From Sternotherus odoratus (lineage: Eukaryota; Chordata; Testudines; Kinosternidae), in NCBI GenBank assembly GCA_032164245.1, contig JAVMKO010000003.1:10240651-10304650 (forward strand): a stretch of 64,000 bases of DNA, given 5' to 3'. The first letter of the stretch is position 1, and every line of letters begins with the position of its first letter. Below are positions 35,448 to 47,455 of the stretch, piece after piece. The notes beneath the pieces are model-generated. The model saw only the letters and a list, made by a program, of their open reading frames with translations. It made no database searches and was not told where the DNA came from. A program made the translations under genes and the position numbers.

Positions 35448-38083
35448 CTGTGGGAGAGAGCAGAAAGGGACAGATGGGACATGGCCCTGCTGAGAAAAGG
35501 TGGGACTTGGGCACAGCCTTCCCACTGTTGTGCAAAGGGGCATGCATGGCACACCACTCTGACTCAAGGAAATCAACTGGATAACAAAGGACTGAGAGGG
35601 GGAGCTGGCACTCGTTTGATCGATAACAATAACCCCTTCGTCACACGCACATGTGCAGCACCTAGCGCAATGGGGCCGTGAGCATGATTGGGGAACCTGT
35701 GCTATTTCAACAGAAAGATTAGCTAACAAAAATTGGTTGAGGTGAGGAAGATGTGAGCGTGTGTGTGTAACTCTTGCCAGAGGATGTTGTGAAGGCCAAG
35801 ACTATAAACAGGGTTAAAAAAAGAACTAGATAAATTCATCAGTGGCTATTAGCCATGATGGGCAGGTATGGTGCCCTCAGTCTCTGTTTGTCTGAAGCTG
35901 GAAATGGACGACAGGGGATGGATCACTTGATGGTTACATGTTCTGTTCATTCCCTCTGAAGCATTTGCCATTGGCCACTTTCAGAAGACAGGACACTGGG
36001 CTAGATGGATCTTTGGTCTGGCAACCTTAACCCCTTCCAGTCCTATGCATGGTGGACACCCCATCACAAGGTGTCGTTTGATTGGTGTTTCTTTCACACA
36101 TAGCAGGGAGCAAGGGAAGGTTCTAGACAGTTGCCTGCTGGGAGATACTGTTGTGCAGAAGGATTTGATCCTACTCACAACCCCCGCTTGTGTCTCTGCA
36201 TTTGATTTCTGATAATCCCTCACCTCACTTTCACTGGGATCTCACCTTGGAAACTAAAGCCTCTTAGGGCTGGGCTACACTATGGGGGCCAGGAGTCGAC
36301 CCTAAGATATGCAACTTCAGCTGTGAGACTAGTGTAGCTGAAGTCACAGTATCTTTGGTCGACTTACCTGGCCGTCCCCACGGCAGCGAGTCGACCACGG
36401 CCGATCCCCTGCCGACTCCACTTACTCCTCTTGCCGAGGTGGAGTACGGGAGTCGATTCGGGGATCGATTTATCGCGTCTAGATGAGACGCGATAAATCG
36501 ATCCCCGATACATCAAGCGCTACCCGCCGATCCAGCAGGTAGTGTAGCCATACCCTTCGTGGCTTTTTCCCTGTTATTTTAGGATCTTGGAGTGTCTGGT
36601 TTTCCCTGCTCCCTTCTGCTCCACATTTACTATCCCCTCCCATCCAGCCCCCCCGAATGCTCCCCATTCAGTTGCCTTACGGTATCAGAGCTTCATGCAG
36701 GTATCTGGCCACGTACTCTATCATCCTCTCAAGGATCCTGAGTCTGTGAGCCAAGGTGAACTTCTCCCGGTGCACAGGGCAGCTTTGGAACAGAGAGAGA
36801 GCAGTTAGCTGAGTGGAGGCCCTGCCCTCAGACCCTGTTTTACCCAGGGGTGCGGCACTGAGAGGCTCCCTGTCCCATTCTCCACTGAGGCAGCCTCATC
36901 CCCTGCAATACCCAGGCCTTGGACGTTCTTGTTTTGGGTCAGCTGGATTGTTGGGTGATCCCTGTCTAGTGCTGAGAAGGTGAGAGTGTGTCCTGCTGGC
37001 AGCATGTGTGTCATGTACCTTCCGCAGAAGCTAGGCAATGTCAAGGAAAATGGCCTACTACCGCTACTAATTAATGTGGCTACTTCTCCAGCTCGAATGG
37101 GTGCTTTATGCTGCAAGGCTGAAGGTCCAGGATTCAAATCCTACTGGGAACCCATGCTGTGGGACTGGAGATGAGGGTGTGGGTGGATAAGGAGGATGGG
37201 GGGGTCATTACACAAGGGCTGCCACCCCCCTTTTACCCTACCCACCATTCTAGAAAGGCCAGCCTTCCTCCCTGAACTCTCCCTCTCACCTCCCTGGTGT
37301 GCATAGGGCTGGCCCCATAAAGCATTTCCCCCCAGAATTGGGAGGGGAGGATGGGCCAGTCCAGTGGACACAATCTACACCCTCCCACCCCCCAGTTAAA
37401 TGAGCTGTGTGATGCTCAAGAAAGGGAATGACCCACTGTATGATGCATGGGGGGTGGACTAGAGAGGGCAACTTCTGCTGGGTGGGAATGAATTGCATGA
37501 TGCTAAGGAGAAGAGTTGCTTGCCTGGTACATAGATCAGGGCAGGGGGGGTATTACTAAGCTACTGCCCCTGGGTGGGAATGAATTGCATGATGCTAAGG
37601 AGAATAGTTGCTTGCCTGGTACATAGATCAGGGCGGCGGGGGGGTGGGGGGGGTATTACTAAGCTACTGCCCCTGGGTGGGGATGAACTGCACGATGACA
37701 AAGGAGGGGATTGACCCAAAGCAGTGGAGGGGGGCATTGCTTACCTTGTCTCTCGGGATGCACAAGCCTCCTCCAACTTTTCCTCACAGTGCCAAAAAGC
37801 TGCCAGAAGTGAGACACAAAGGAGCCATTGAGCTGCTTGAGCACCCTCTGCTCCGTAGCACCCTAGAGCCCCGGGTTTCAGGGGCAACCTGTAAACGGAG
37901 CCCCAGCCAGCGCCTCTGGGCATGATGGTGCCCTCGCAGGAGGAGTGGAGACAGCTGGGGCAATAGACCCTATTTCTTTGCTTTACATGGGGCCCAAGTC
38001 TGCCACCACAGCAGGAGGGGCAGGGACTGCTTACCTTTCGGTTCCCCCTTTTTGTCTCTGGGCCTCCTCTTCCTCGGAGAAGC
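33131..38083 (-). CDS. SPATA31-like (FAM75-like) protein gene, copy A, 4 exons seen
   Basis: Exons on minus at 38035-38083, 37745-37862, 36681-36782 and 33131-35447 have consensus acceptors and donors and fit in phase (16 codons+1; 2+38+2; 1+33+2; 1+771+stop), giving at least 861 residues without the first exon. The short first exon is very basic (RKRRPRDKKGE), like the stretch after the membrane anchor of SPATA31 proteins. The large last exon has three related 'H..K.LQ...G.P...ES'-like motifs at about residues 85-108, 131-161 and 253-285 of that exon, a feature I associate with SPATA31. It also has two CxxC pairs (CQQC, CKKC) and a basic C-terminus. Known: SPATA31 genes are testis-expressed and evolve fast. 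The family assignment is by eye; exon 37745-37862 is the least certain. Confidence 0.6.
35775..36035 (+). mobile_element. CR1-type 3' end in SPATA31-like intron, copy A
   Basis: 'gatggatcacttgatggtta' and 'ggacactgggctagatggat' are the CR1-type 3' pattern. The duplicate is at 62133-62393. Confidence 0.75.
36266..36556. mobile_element. MITE with 23-bp perfect hairpin, copy A
   Basis: Imperfect terminal repeats AGGGCTGGGCTACACTA and TAGTGTAGCCATACCCT. Inside, 36458-36480 and 36486-36508 pair perfectly (23 bp) around the loop AGATG. It lies in the SPATA31-like intron. Confidence 0.75.
36681..36782 (-). CDS. SPATA31-like copy A, exon before last
   Basis: Acceptor CTGTTCCAAAG and donor GTAAGG on minus. 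It encodes CPVHREKFTLAHRLRILERM followed by IEYVARYLHEALI, a clean amphipathic helix. It is identical in copy B (63039-63140). Its end phase fits the large exon exactly. Confidence 0.7.
37479..37680. repeat. Tandem repeat, about 93-100-bp unit
   Basis: 'gggtgggaatgaattgcatg' to 'ctactgcccctgggtggg' occurs twice, with a variable G-run and the start of a third unit. The copy B equivalent at 63836-64000 runs off the window. Confidence 0.85.
37745..37862 (-). CDS. SPATA31-like copy A, tentative second exon
   Basis: Acceptor GGGGCTCTAG and donor GTAAGC on minus, 118 nt. The only frame that joins both neighbours encodes a partly hydrophobic stretch (AAQWLLCVSLLAAFWHCEEK). Another frame (LKQLNGSFVSHFWQLFGTV) is also open but does not match the flanking phases. 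Confidence 0.45.
38035..38083 (-). CDS. SPATA31-like copy A, tentative basic exon
   Basis: Acceptor TTTGTGTGTGGCAG and donor GTAAGC on minus, 49 nt, encoding SPRKRRPRDKKGEPK. An upstream exon with the start codon and membrane anchor is expected above 38083 but was not identified. Confidence 0.45.
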
Positions 38084-38562
38084 CTGCCACACACAAAGAA
38101 AGCAGCAGGGTTATAAGAGAACTCCTCAATACAGCTGGGATAACAATAAGCCAGAGGTGATTGCCATGTGGGGCCAGAGGGAAATTTTTCCATATGGGAG
38201 ACTATTGCACTCTGAGGCATCCTGGGTAGGCATTGTGCTTTCCTGTGATGCAGCCAATATAGGGCACACAGCACAACCCATAACAGGCATCACTAGACTA
38301 ATCCAGGGGTTGGAAAAACAGGGATTGCTGGGACCAGGACCTGCAGAGTTTATAAACATTGCAAGATAGAGCCTGCAAGAGAGGGCTGGCATGAGCTCTG
38401 ACTAAGTCAGGAGGGAGTGTGTCAGATTTGCCAGGAATATCCCGAGGCTTTTCAAAGCATTATGACTCCAGTCTCAAGCTGCTAGGCAAGGGATGTTTTT
38501 TCCCTACTCGTGGGAACTCCTAAAACCCCTGTGACTGAGACAGAATCTCCCAGCCTGAAGCG

Positions 38563-39030
38563 GGAGATAAAAATCGGGACATCTGGTCACCCTAGACAGG
38601 AATCCTTTGTCTCCCAGTTTGATCCCCCACCGCCTCCTAGTGGAAAAATACCAGGAGTCCAAAATGATGTTCAGTACCAGGTGACATGATCACATGACCC
38701 TGCACTGTCAAAGCAGCATCCCAGGAAACTTCTCAGGAAGGAGGAAGATTAGTATCTTCAAAGTCCTATTGTCCTTCCTAATGCCCCATCCGGGCTAATT
38801 GCCTACTGTCTGGTGGGCGTTCCCCTGATGCAAGCACTTTTGTAATTGATACAGAGCCCATCTTCCTAACTTCAGATATAGAAATGATGCATGCATACAA
38901 ATAGGATAATCACATTCTGTAAATCGAAGTCTTTCCAATGATATCTCACCTGACCCATCTTATTTGTGCCATATGCATATCATAACAATATTTCCATGAA
39001 GAATATGGGGCGTAATGTCACAGAGGTGAA
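38563..39030 (-). mobile_element. LTR-like block, copy 2, with truncated TA-MITE
   Basis: Inverted relative of 25612-26100, including the same MITE insertion at the same place but cut after about 30 bp. The shared insertion means the two blocks come from one duplicated ancestor. Confidence 0.6.
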
Positions 39031-40375
39031 CAAGCATGTGGACCAGGGTGATCCAGTGGATATAGTGTACCTGAACTTTCAGAAAGCCTTTAACAAGATC
39101 CTTCATCAAAGGTTCTTAAGCAAAGTAAGTTGTCATGGGATAAGAGAGAAGGTCTCCTCATGGACCAGTAACTGGTTAAAAGACAGGAAACAAAGGGTAG
39201 AAATAAATGGTGAGTTTATGAAGAGAGATAAATAGCAGGGTCCCCCCAAGGATCTGTACTGGGACCAGTGGTGTTCAACATATTCAGAAATGATCTAGAA
39301 AAGGGGGGAAACAGTGAACTGGCCAGTTTTGCCAATGATACAAAACTACTCAAGATAGTTAACTCCACAGCTGAATATGCCCTCCTTGTTCCTAGATGTA
39401 GAACTCTGTGCCGGGCTGTAGGAAAATGCATTTTGCTTGAATGGGCCCCATTTGCCAAACAAGCTCTCCAGAACTCTTTCTATGACTGCCTTGTCCTCTT
39501 CATTATTTACTATTCTGCCAATCTACGTGTCATCAGGACATTTTTTATCAGCAGCAATTTTATATTTATTTCCAAGTCATTGGTAAAAATATTGAATAAT
39601 ATCAGACCAAGTACTGATCCCTGCAGAATCCCAGTAGAAACACCTGCATTCAATGAGCCCTCTGACAATTACTTTTGGAGATCTGCAAGTTAGCCTGTTC
39701 TCAGTTCATTTAACCTGTGCTCCACTGGTACTGCCTCATGCTAATTTTTAATCCAGATGTCATGTGGTACTTGAATGCATAAACAGGGGAATCTCAAGTT
39801 GGAGCAGAGAGGTTATTTGACCTCTGTATTTGGCACTGGTGCAACCACTGCTGGAATATTGTGTCCAGTTCTGATGTCTAATGTTCCAGAAGGATGTTGA
39901 TAAATTGCAGAGGGTTCAGAGAAGAGCCATAAGAATGATTAAAGGATTAGAAAACCTGCTTTGTAGTGATAGATTCTAGGAGCTCAGTCTATGTAGCTTA
40001 AAGAGGCTAAGAGGTGGATTGATGAAAACTCCATAAATATCTACATGGGGAACAAATAATTACAAACAGGCTCTTCAATCTAGTAGAGACAGGTCTAATG
40101 TGGTCCAGTGGCTAGAAGGAGAAGCTAGACAAATTCAGACTAGAAATAAGACATCCATTTTTAACGGTGAGAGCAATTAACCCTTGGAACAAATTACCAA
40201 GGTTGTGGTGGATAGATTCTCCATCAATGGCAATTTTTAAAATCAAGATTGGGCATTTTTATAAGAGTTACCGGTATGCTCTAGGAATTATTGTGAGGAA
40301 GTTCTTTGGCCTGTGCTATACAGGGAGGGTCGGACTAGAAGATCCCAGTGGGTCTTGCCTTGGAATCTATGAAAA
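39031..40375. mobile_element. CR1 LINE fragments in mixed orientation
   Basis: 39031-39400 plus: reverse transcriptase (VDIVYLNFQKAFNKILHQ, then FANDTKL where FADD is expected, near 39328). 39400-39780 resembles antisense CR1 coding sequence. 39785-40375 plus: CR1-type 3' end ('ctccatcaatggcaattttt'). No intact frame. Confidence 0.75.
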
Positions 40376-40569
40376 TCACCACCTTACAAAAAACTAAGTT
40401 TGTTATGTGTATGCAGTTACAACCAAAGGAGTAATCGCATCAAAACATAAAATCAGGGTTGTTTGACATGACCCATTTTCCATAAAACCTTATAAACCTG
40501 CTTTAAATATATTCCCATCCTTTAATTCTTTATTGATTGAAAGCCATATCAGTTTGTTCATTTCAGGCT

Positions 40570-40785
40570 AACTGGCCTCTAACATTTCGGGTCAGTCCTC
40601 TATACCTTTTCGAATATTGACAAAACATTAGCATACTTCCAGCCTTCTGGAATTTCCTCAGTATTCCTAAATTTATTAAAAATTGTCAGTGGGCCAAGAA
40701 CCTCCTGAGCCAGCTCTTTGAGGACTCTTGGGTGCAGATGATCCAGGCCTGCTGATTTAAAAATACTTATGTTTGGTTCCTGCAT
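40570..40785 (-). mobile_element. CR1 LINE reverse transcriptase fragment
   Basis: Minus strand encodes GLDHLHPRVLKELAQEVLGP and IPEGWKYANVLSIFEK, the N-terminal part of the CR1 reverse transcriptase. Truncated on both sides. Confidence 0.8.
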
Positions 40786-40982
40786 TCGGCTGGCAGCAAT
40801 CCAGCCTTTCCATCTCTCTAGGATTCACACTTACCTCAGATACGGCGAGCTTCAGCAGAGTATAAATGATGAAAAATGCAGCACAGTATAAATGATGAGA
40901 AAAGTTGAGAAACAGGATTAGTAGGCAGAAGCCTTCGATGAGATATAGGAGGAGTGAATTCATTTTCTCAGGATAAGTATCC

Positions 40983-41090
40983 AAACTGACAGCAACTGAC
41001 AGCAACTGACAGCAACTGACAGCAACTAACAGTATGCAACTGACAGTATGCAACTGACAGTATGCAACTGACAGTATGCAACTGACAGCA
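40983..41090. repeat. Minisatellite with 10-bp units turning into 14-bp units
   Basis: About five GACAGCAACT units are followed by about four GACAGTATGCAACT units. Confidence 0.9.
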
Positions 41091-41099
41091 GGTTGCTGC

Positions 41100-42650
41100 T
41101 CTGGCAGGCGCTGATGTCATCTCTAGGTCAGAATGGGGCTGCCCTGTAGTAGAGGGTGGGTGGGTGTTTTCCCTATGCCGCCTCATTACAGGGGCAACAT
41201 TGAAGCCCGGTATGCTGAAGCCAACTGAGGGGCTGAAGCCACCGGGGGAACAGGAGAGACCCTCAGAGGAAAGGCTGGGCTGGAAGATGGAGTTTGGTGT
41301 TTTCCTTTGGACTCTGATTGACTCCGACTGGGGTGAATGCTATGACTTGGTTAGTCTCCCTAGTGCAGCAGAGCTCCTCCATGAGAACCCCACAGCCGCT
41401 TGCCAGCCTGTGGATAACTGCTGAGAGGGGAAACCGAGGCAGAGGCTGGGCCTGCTGTCAGACTGGGTAGATTCCTAGGACTGGAGGCAAGACCTGAATT
41501 TCTACTGTAAACACCAGGAACAAGCAGAACCTCACACACACCCCCAACACACACACATTTTCCAGCTTTCTGGGGCTCCCCCACCCTTTGCAGGGATGAA
41601 TGGAGACAGCCATCACCACTTACTCTGCACTGCTTGTCTCAAAGGCCCTTTGGGCAGGTCATAAGCAGACTTGAGGTGCTACTTTTGGACCTGCCAGCGT
41701 GGCTTCCTTTCGTTCAGCCTGAGACTGACTGGCGGGGACCGGGGGATCTGGTGTGGCAGCCAAGGAACGTGTCCTCATAGGCTGCTAATGGGTTTGTGGA
41801 GCAGTTATGACAGAGGAGCAGAGTGCTTTGAACCCAGCTCCTTTTAAGCCGGCAGTGAACTCAGCTTCCCTGCTGCTGTTGCTGCTCTGTATCCTTCCCA
41901 CTTTGAAGAGGTAACAGGAGCTATGTCCATGAACATGGGGGTAGAGCAGGAGCAAACATCCCAAGCCCAAGACTTCTCTCCCAGCAGGGAAACCCAGGGC
42001 CAGATTGCTGGCCAGCAGAAATCAGCATAGCGCCATCAGCTGAGGCCCTGGCCCCAAATCTTTGCTGACTGCTAGGAAGCCACAACAAATGCAAAAGCAA
42101 AGTATTCCACGTTGAATCAGAAATTCGCCTACGGAGCCCTGCAGCACAAAACACCACCTCTTAAGCTAGTGCAGGACCTCCACCAGCTGGCACCAGGACA
42201 ATACTCACACTTGTCTGCTTTGACCATGATGGAGAAATAATATTTATCGCTATGCTAGAAGAGTAACAGGGAAAGCAAAGTGTCACTCCCCCAACTCCTG
42301 CTTTTGATACCTACTCTGGAAATGTCTAACCCTCTTTAGAGACAGAATGAATACAAGAGCAAAGGGGGACGCACGGAGCTGCAAACAAACCCGGTGGAAA
42401 TGATCCATTACCATGACTCTAAAGAACCTTAGCCCTATGAATTATGGGTTTTAACCCCATCTGATGGCTCTTGCCCAACCTCAGATCTCAACTGTAGGGT
42501 TGTCTCTTATTTCCCTCTGTTGCTTTTTATTAAACCCCACCCCTGGGACAGGATGTTAAAGGTGGATATTTAGGTAGCCACATGAAATGGGTTGGAGGGT
42601 TTGGGGGACAAAGTAACCAGGGTCCCACTGTTCCCTTCCAGTTATTTGTG
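41100..42650. other. No gene recognised
   Basis: Several short open frames, none with recognised domains or convincing paired splice sites. Confidence 0.4.
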
Positions 42651-42655
42651 GGGTA

Positions 42656-42768
42656 GGGTGACCAGAGGTCCCGATTTTATAGGGACAGTCCTGATATTTG
42701 GGGCTGTCTTCTATAAGCTCCTATTACCCCCCTCCCCGTCCTGATTTTGCACACTTGTCTGGTCACCC
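42656..42768. mobile_element. Short TA-flanked MITE
   Basis: GGGTGACCAGA and TCTGGTCACCC termini with TA at 42654-42655 and 42769-42770. Confidence 0.8.
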
Positions 42769-43084
42769 TATTGTGGAGTGAAGCTAGCCCCTGCAATGAC
42801 AGGTCTCCCCTCCCCATAGCAGGAGCAAGGGATAGCAGCACCAGGATGATGGTGGGGGAGGCACCTTCACAGCCTCCTGGACCCCAAAGGATGGCACCAA
42901 ATTCTGCTTTCTACCTATGCACTCTGGAGACTCTTTCCTCTCTACTGATTGGCTGTTTGTGGCAACATCCTCCGACCCATCTCCTGCTGCCAGTCTCATT
43001 CTCTGCCCTCCCTGCTCTTCCATCCTTCCTTCCCCCCTCGTTATCCCCCCCTCCCCAAGCTGCCATCTCCCTTTCTTCCCAGGT

Positions 43085-43565
43085 CATCAATCCCAAGAAA
43101 GAACCAGTGTGATCATCTTGTCCGACCTCCTGTACAACCCAGGCCAGAGACCTGCCCCCTGATAATTCCTAGAGCAGATCTATCAGAGAAACATCCAATC
43201 CTGATTTTACTAGTCAGTGCTGGAGACGCCACCACAACCCATGGGAAATTGTTCCAATGGTTCATTACTCTCACCATCAAAAATGGGCACCTTAGTCTCA
43301 ATCTGAATATGTCTAGCGTCAACATTGTCCAGCCACTGGATGATGTGATCCCTTTCTCTGCTCGACTGAAGAGCCCATGATTTGCTCCCCGTGGAGGTAC
43401 TTGCAGACAGTGATCAGGTCACCCCTTCACCTTCTCTGTTAAGCTCAATAGACTCCAGGGGCTGAGTCTGTCACTCTAGTGTAGGTCTTCTAATCCTTGA
43501 ATCATTCTCGGGACTCTTCTCTGACCCCTCCCAATGTGTCGACATCCTTCTTGAATGGTGGACAC
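43085..43565 (-). mobile_element. CR1 LINE 3' region, antisense
   Basis: 'atcatcttgtccgacctcct', 'attgttccaatggttcatta' and 'gcagacagtgatcaggtcac' are antisense CR1 3' sequence. Confidence 0.8.
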
Positions 43566-43984
43566 CAGTTCCCTCACTCCTGTTAACTCCTCACCACCTG
43601 CCTTCTCCCCGGCCCAAAACATCGCCCCGTGATAAGAAGACTTTGCTCTCTATAGGGCCTGTACAGCCCAGGTCTCCATGCCAGGGAGCGTCTGCCCAGA
43701 TACAAATGGGTGGAGTTCCATATATGATCCACAGCCACTTTCAAATGGACCAACCAAGACATGCACGTTACAGCCCTAAGGGCTCATATCCACATACCGT
43801 CTCAATCCTCATTCTCCTCCCCCACCTCTCATCTAGATCCTATGGGCTGGCCGTGTGAACGCTTGGCTCCAGGAGCACTGCACTATCCAGGGGACCCCTC
43901 ATAGCATTAAGCACTGTGCTTGGTGGACAGCGATTGCAGGATCAAGTTCTTTGATTGTATGGTGCTTGGGGCAGGGGCCTTGGC

Positions 43985-44060
43985 TGAGAGATTCAAAGGG
44001 CCTAAGGGACTTGAATTTCAATGGGAGGGAACGTAGTTCCCTTTGAGAATCTCAGCCTTC
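43985..44060. mobile_element. Palindromic MITE relic
   Basis: 'gattcaaagggcctaaggga' is mirrored by 'tccctttgagaatctcagcc' around 'atttcaatgggag'. Confidence 0.5.
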
Positions 44061-45110
44061 ATCTCTCTTCTCTCTCTGTATAGTACCCAGTGCTCTTTAG
44101 GACACTGGCTAGCTCCGAGTAGAGCTGTGACTGACTGCAGAGTGGAGAAAGCCAGTCATTCTCGCTCAGCTGGTGCACATTGACTGCAGTGGAGCGACGC
44201 CAATTTCCACCAGCTGCGGATCTGGCCCCAGAGGGCTGAGGGGGTGCGAATGAGCTTTCCACACCTCGGTTACAGACAATGTCGACTAGCAAAGATTAAA
44301 AGGCGGGTCTAGTTCGGAGAGCGGCTCTGTAGAAGTGCTGTAATTATCCTCAAAGTCCGGGTGGGCTCAGTGTACAAGCCAGCGTCTACCGGGGCTTTGA
44401 AAAACCATCTGTGTTCTGTCCATCTCCCGCATCCTCCTCTCTAGTGCAGACTCTGCAGCCAGAATTTAGCTACTGGTGATGTGTGATGCAGAAGGGAGTC
44501 CCCAGTCCTGGAGCCTCCGGAGTTCGGAAGGCCAGCGTTCAGCTGCCATCGTTTTCTTGGGGAAGGGGACAGACTCTTCCTGGCTTTTGCAAAGAAACCA
44601 CAGCATGGAGGATTAACCCAGTGGGCTTCTCCCCAAGAAGTATCCCTTGCAAGGAGAACAACTACAGAGCTGACCACATGGTGTTGCCCGGTTGTTGGCA
44701 GCAGAGCTTGCTAGTGCAATTCTGTCCTCTGGTTCATCTGTCCAAGGATCATTACTTGTCTAGCTCCTCAGATCTTTGGGCTCTGAAGAGACTCCTCCAA
44801 AAGGCAGTGGGACTCACGGAGTCAGGTAGCTCGGGATAATCCCTGTTACACAGAGCTCAATAGCGGTCTGTGCACGTACCCGCCCTCACCACAGTGGGCT
44901 GAGTAGGCACCAGGGACCTGAACCAAATCATACAGCACGGGAAGGGATTATTATGGGAGCCTATCAATATGGAAGGAGTGTTGATGTGTCTTCTGCTGGG
45001 TCAGGGCAGGTGGTCTTTATAGACTTGCAGAAAGAGATCGTCTAAAGACGTTAAAATGAATTACTGGCACGTGAAACCTTACATTAGAGTGAATAAATGA
45101 AGACCCCTGC
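44061..45110. other. No gene recognised
   Basis: Open frames up to 118 codons (44483-44839 plus) show no family features. Confidence 0.35.
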
Positions 45111-45114
45111 CCTA

Positions 45115-45240
45115 GGCACAAGACAGTGCAATCTCGTGGGTTAGACACCAGACTGGTTTATTCCCAGCTCTCCCACTAACCTGAGGCATAACCTTGGACA
45201 AGTTGCTCTCATTTTGACTTGCGTTTGTGGCAGGCTTGCA
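45115..45240 (+). mobile_element. MIR-like SINE relic
   Basis: 'cagctctcccactaacctga' and 'aaccttggacaagttgct' follow the MIR core pattern. Confidence 0.55.
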
Positions 45241-45567
45241 TCTTACTCTGTGTTTGTCCAGCTCCCTGCACAATGGGGCCCTGATCTTGTTTTTGGGGCC
45301 ACTGTGAGCTCACCTAATAATCAATGAGGATGATTTGAATAGCACACAGGAAACAGCAGTGCCTGAAAGCTGCCTCCACCTGATGGCTGTTTGGTGGCCT
45401 AAGAGAGACATCGGCCTCAGTCCAGTTCTTAAAGGACTTTACAGAAACGATGACCCTTTGTCAGCATTCTCAGCAAAGGGGCCAAGGAATGAATGGTCCA
45501 TCGAGACCAAACACCCCTCCTATGCATGTCCCCCGGGGTCAGAATCCCCAGAACGGGGGAGCTTTTA

Positions 45568-45940
45568 TCAGAGAATCATAGAAGATCAGGGTTGGAAGGG
45601 ACCTCAGGAGGTATCTAGTCCAACCCCCTGCTCAAAACTGGACTAAGCCCAACTAAATTGTCCTGCCAGGGCTTTGTCAAGCCTGACCTTAAAAACCTTG
45701 AAGGAAGAAGATTCCACCACCTCCCTTGGTAACCCATTCTAGTGTTTCACCACTGTGAAAAAGTGAAAAAGTTTTTCCTAATATCCAACCGAGACCTCCC
45801 CCACTGCAACTTGAGACCATTACTCCTTGTTCTGTCATCTGGTACCACTGAGAACAGTCTAGAACCATCCTCTTTAGAGCGCTCTTTCAGGTAGTTGAAA
45901 GCAGCTATCAAATCTCCCCTCAGTCTTCTCTTTATGTTAG
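45568..45940 (-). mobile_element. CR1 LINE 3' region, antisense
   Basis: Starts 'agaatcatagaagatcaggg' and 'ttggaagggacctcagga', then runs through typical antisense CR1 text to 'atcaaatctcccctcagtct'. Confidence 0.85.
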
Positions 45941-47455
45941 TTTCTGTACATTATGGTAGCATGTAATGCCTGTGGTCAGGGAAGAGGAGTCCACTGTATG
46001 GAAATGAGTCACAAGAAGATGGTCCCTGCTCCAAGGAGCTCACAATCTGGCTGGGACACCAGGCAGGGCAGGTGCACGGAACAGACCCACGGAGGACAAG
46101 GTGATGGTGGAAGCATCTTGCAGAGCAGGCAATGGTTGCAGCCTGGAACTACCTTACATGTGCAACGGGGGGAAGTTTGCACTCCAGGTGCTTTTGCTGG
46201 ACCTGGTTTAGGGACAGCTAAATGCTGCATCTGCCAGGGGTGTCGGGCACTAGCATGAACCTCCTTCTGAAATGGGGAACTTCAAGAGGATATTCTTGGA
46301 GGCACCAAGGATCTGGGAGGAGCAGACCCCTGGTAATTACAAAATCAGGCGTTTGGGACTGAAGACACATGCCTGAAACATCAAGGAGTGCTGGGGATTG
46401 TGTGACAGATGGGGGGAAGTGGCGACAGGAAATGACTCTCTAATTCTGGAGTAGACTAGCTGCTATAATAGCTCTTTTCTCTCCCTGTCTTCCCCTACCC
46501 CAGCCTACAGATACTGCACGGTTGTACCTCTCGGCACATTTTGCCTGGCCTAGATTTAAACGTCTGTCTAGCTCCACGGGGACCCTGACCAACATCTGGA
46601 AGAGGAGGCCATTGGAGGGCCTGGTGGAAGTTGGTGGAGGTGAAGTTTGTTTCACAAGCTTATGTCTGACATTTAAGTATAGGTGTATTCAACTTTCTGG
46701 CAGCATACATGGCACTGCCGGTCAACTGGGTTAACTACATTTTGGGGCAGTACAATTTCCATGACTAGGGCTAAAATGAGCGCATGGGATGTTTTTATCA
46801 GTGATGACAAATGTGCATTTCAGCTAAATACACATCTAGCTTACTGAATTATTGCAACAGTTAGTTTTAATGATAGATTAACAAAATTCATACTGCAGTA
46901 TTGGAAAGCCATTACATTTTTGGAATCCTCCTTACAGGTACTATCATCAAAGTATGTATTGCTTTAAAGGCCTTCAAATTAATTCAGATTTACTAATCTG
47001 ACATAAGCAACTGAGTGGGCACAGACTAAAAGTGTTATTGATAGTTTGCGTCAGTTTCCCCACAAGCAATAGGGGGATGATGGTGGGTGGTAGTATTTTA
47101 GTAAAACTCAATCAGGATGAAAATAAACACAGTAAAGGATGAAAATATTTTGAAGTAGGAGTTGCCTCACTGGCTACTGTGCCACCATCCTCTCCATATT
47201 AACTGTAAAGAATAACTACCATGCAAAAGCCAGATCTGTCTGCTGTGATTTTTAAAACCACCGATTTTTCATCCCAAATTATTCATTGTATGCATTTCAT
47301 TCATTCATATGATTTTCGGCAATCTAATTAATACATGTAAGTTATTTCCGCCCACACGCCACCTATAAACATGTCATTGTTTTATCCCATCCAATCACAG
47401 GATCATATTTTTAAAACTGCCTTTCAAGTTAATACTCCCAAAGGTTTGGGGCAGC
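45941..47455. other. No gene recognised
   Basis: No PEX3 exon 2 or other exon was found by eye in this stretch downstream of PEX3 exon 1. Confidence 0.4.

Larger units (their letters stand above)
29998..37643. repeat. Segmental duplication, copy A
   Basis: Matches 55738-64000 in direct orientation. From 32976 on the offset is nearly constant (26346, then 26358 after a 12-bp indel in the gene, then 26357). It includes inverted PLE pieces and the SPATA31-like gene. The two copies differ inside the PLE cluster: copy A lacks the reverse transcriptase that copy B keeps and has a GC-rich insert at its junction. Confidence 0.95.

Noticed and set aside
37659..37844. Alternative frame of the tentative SPATA31-like exon (LKQLNGSFVSHFWQLFGTV)
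   Set aside because: Looks protein-like, but its end phase does not join the next exon; kept only as an alternative.
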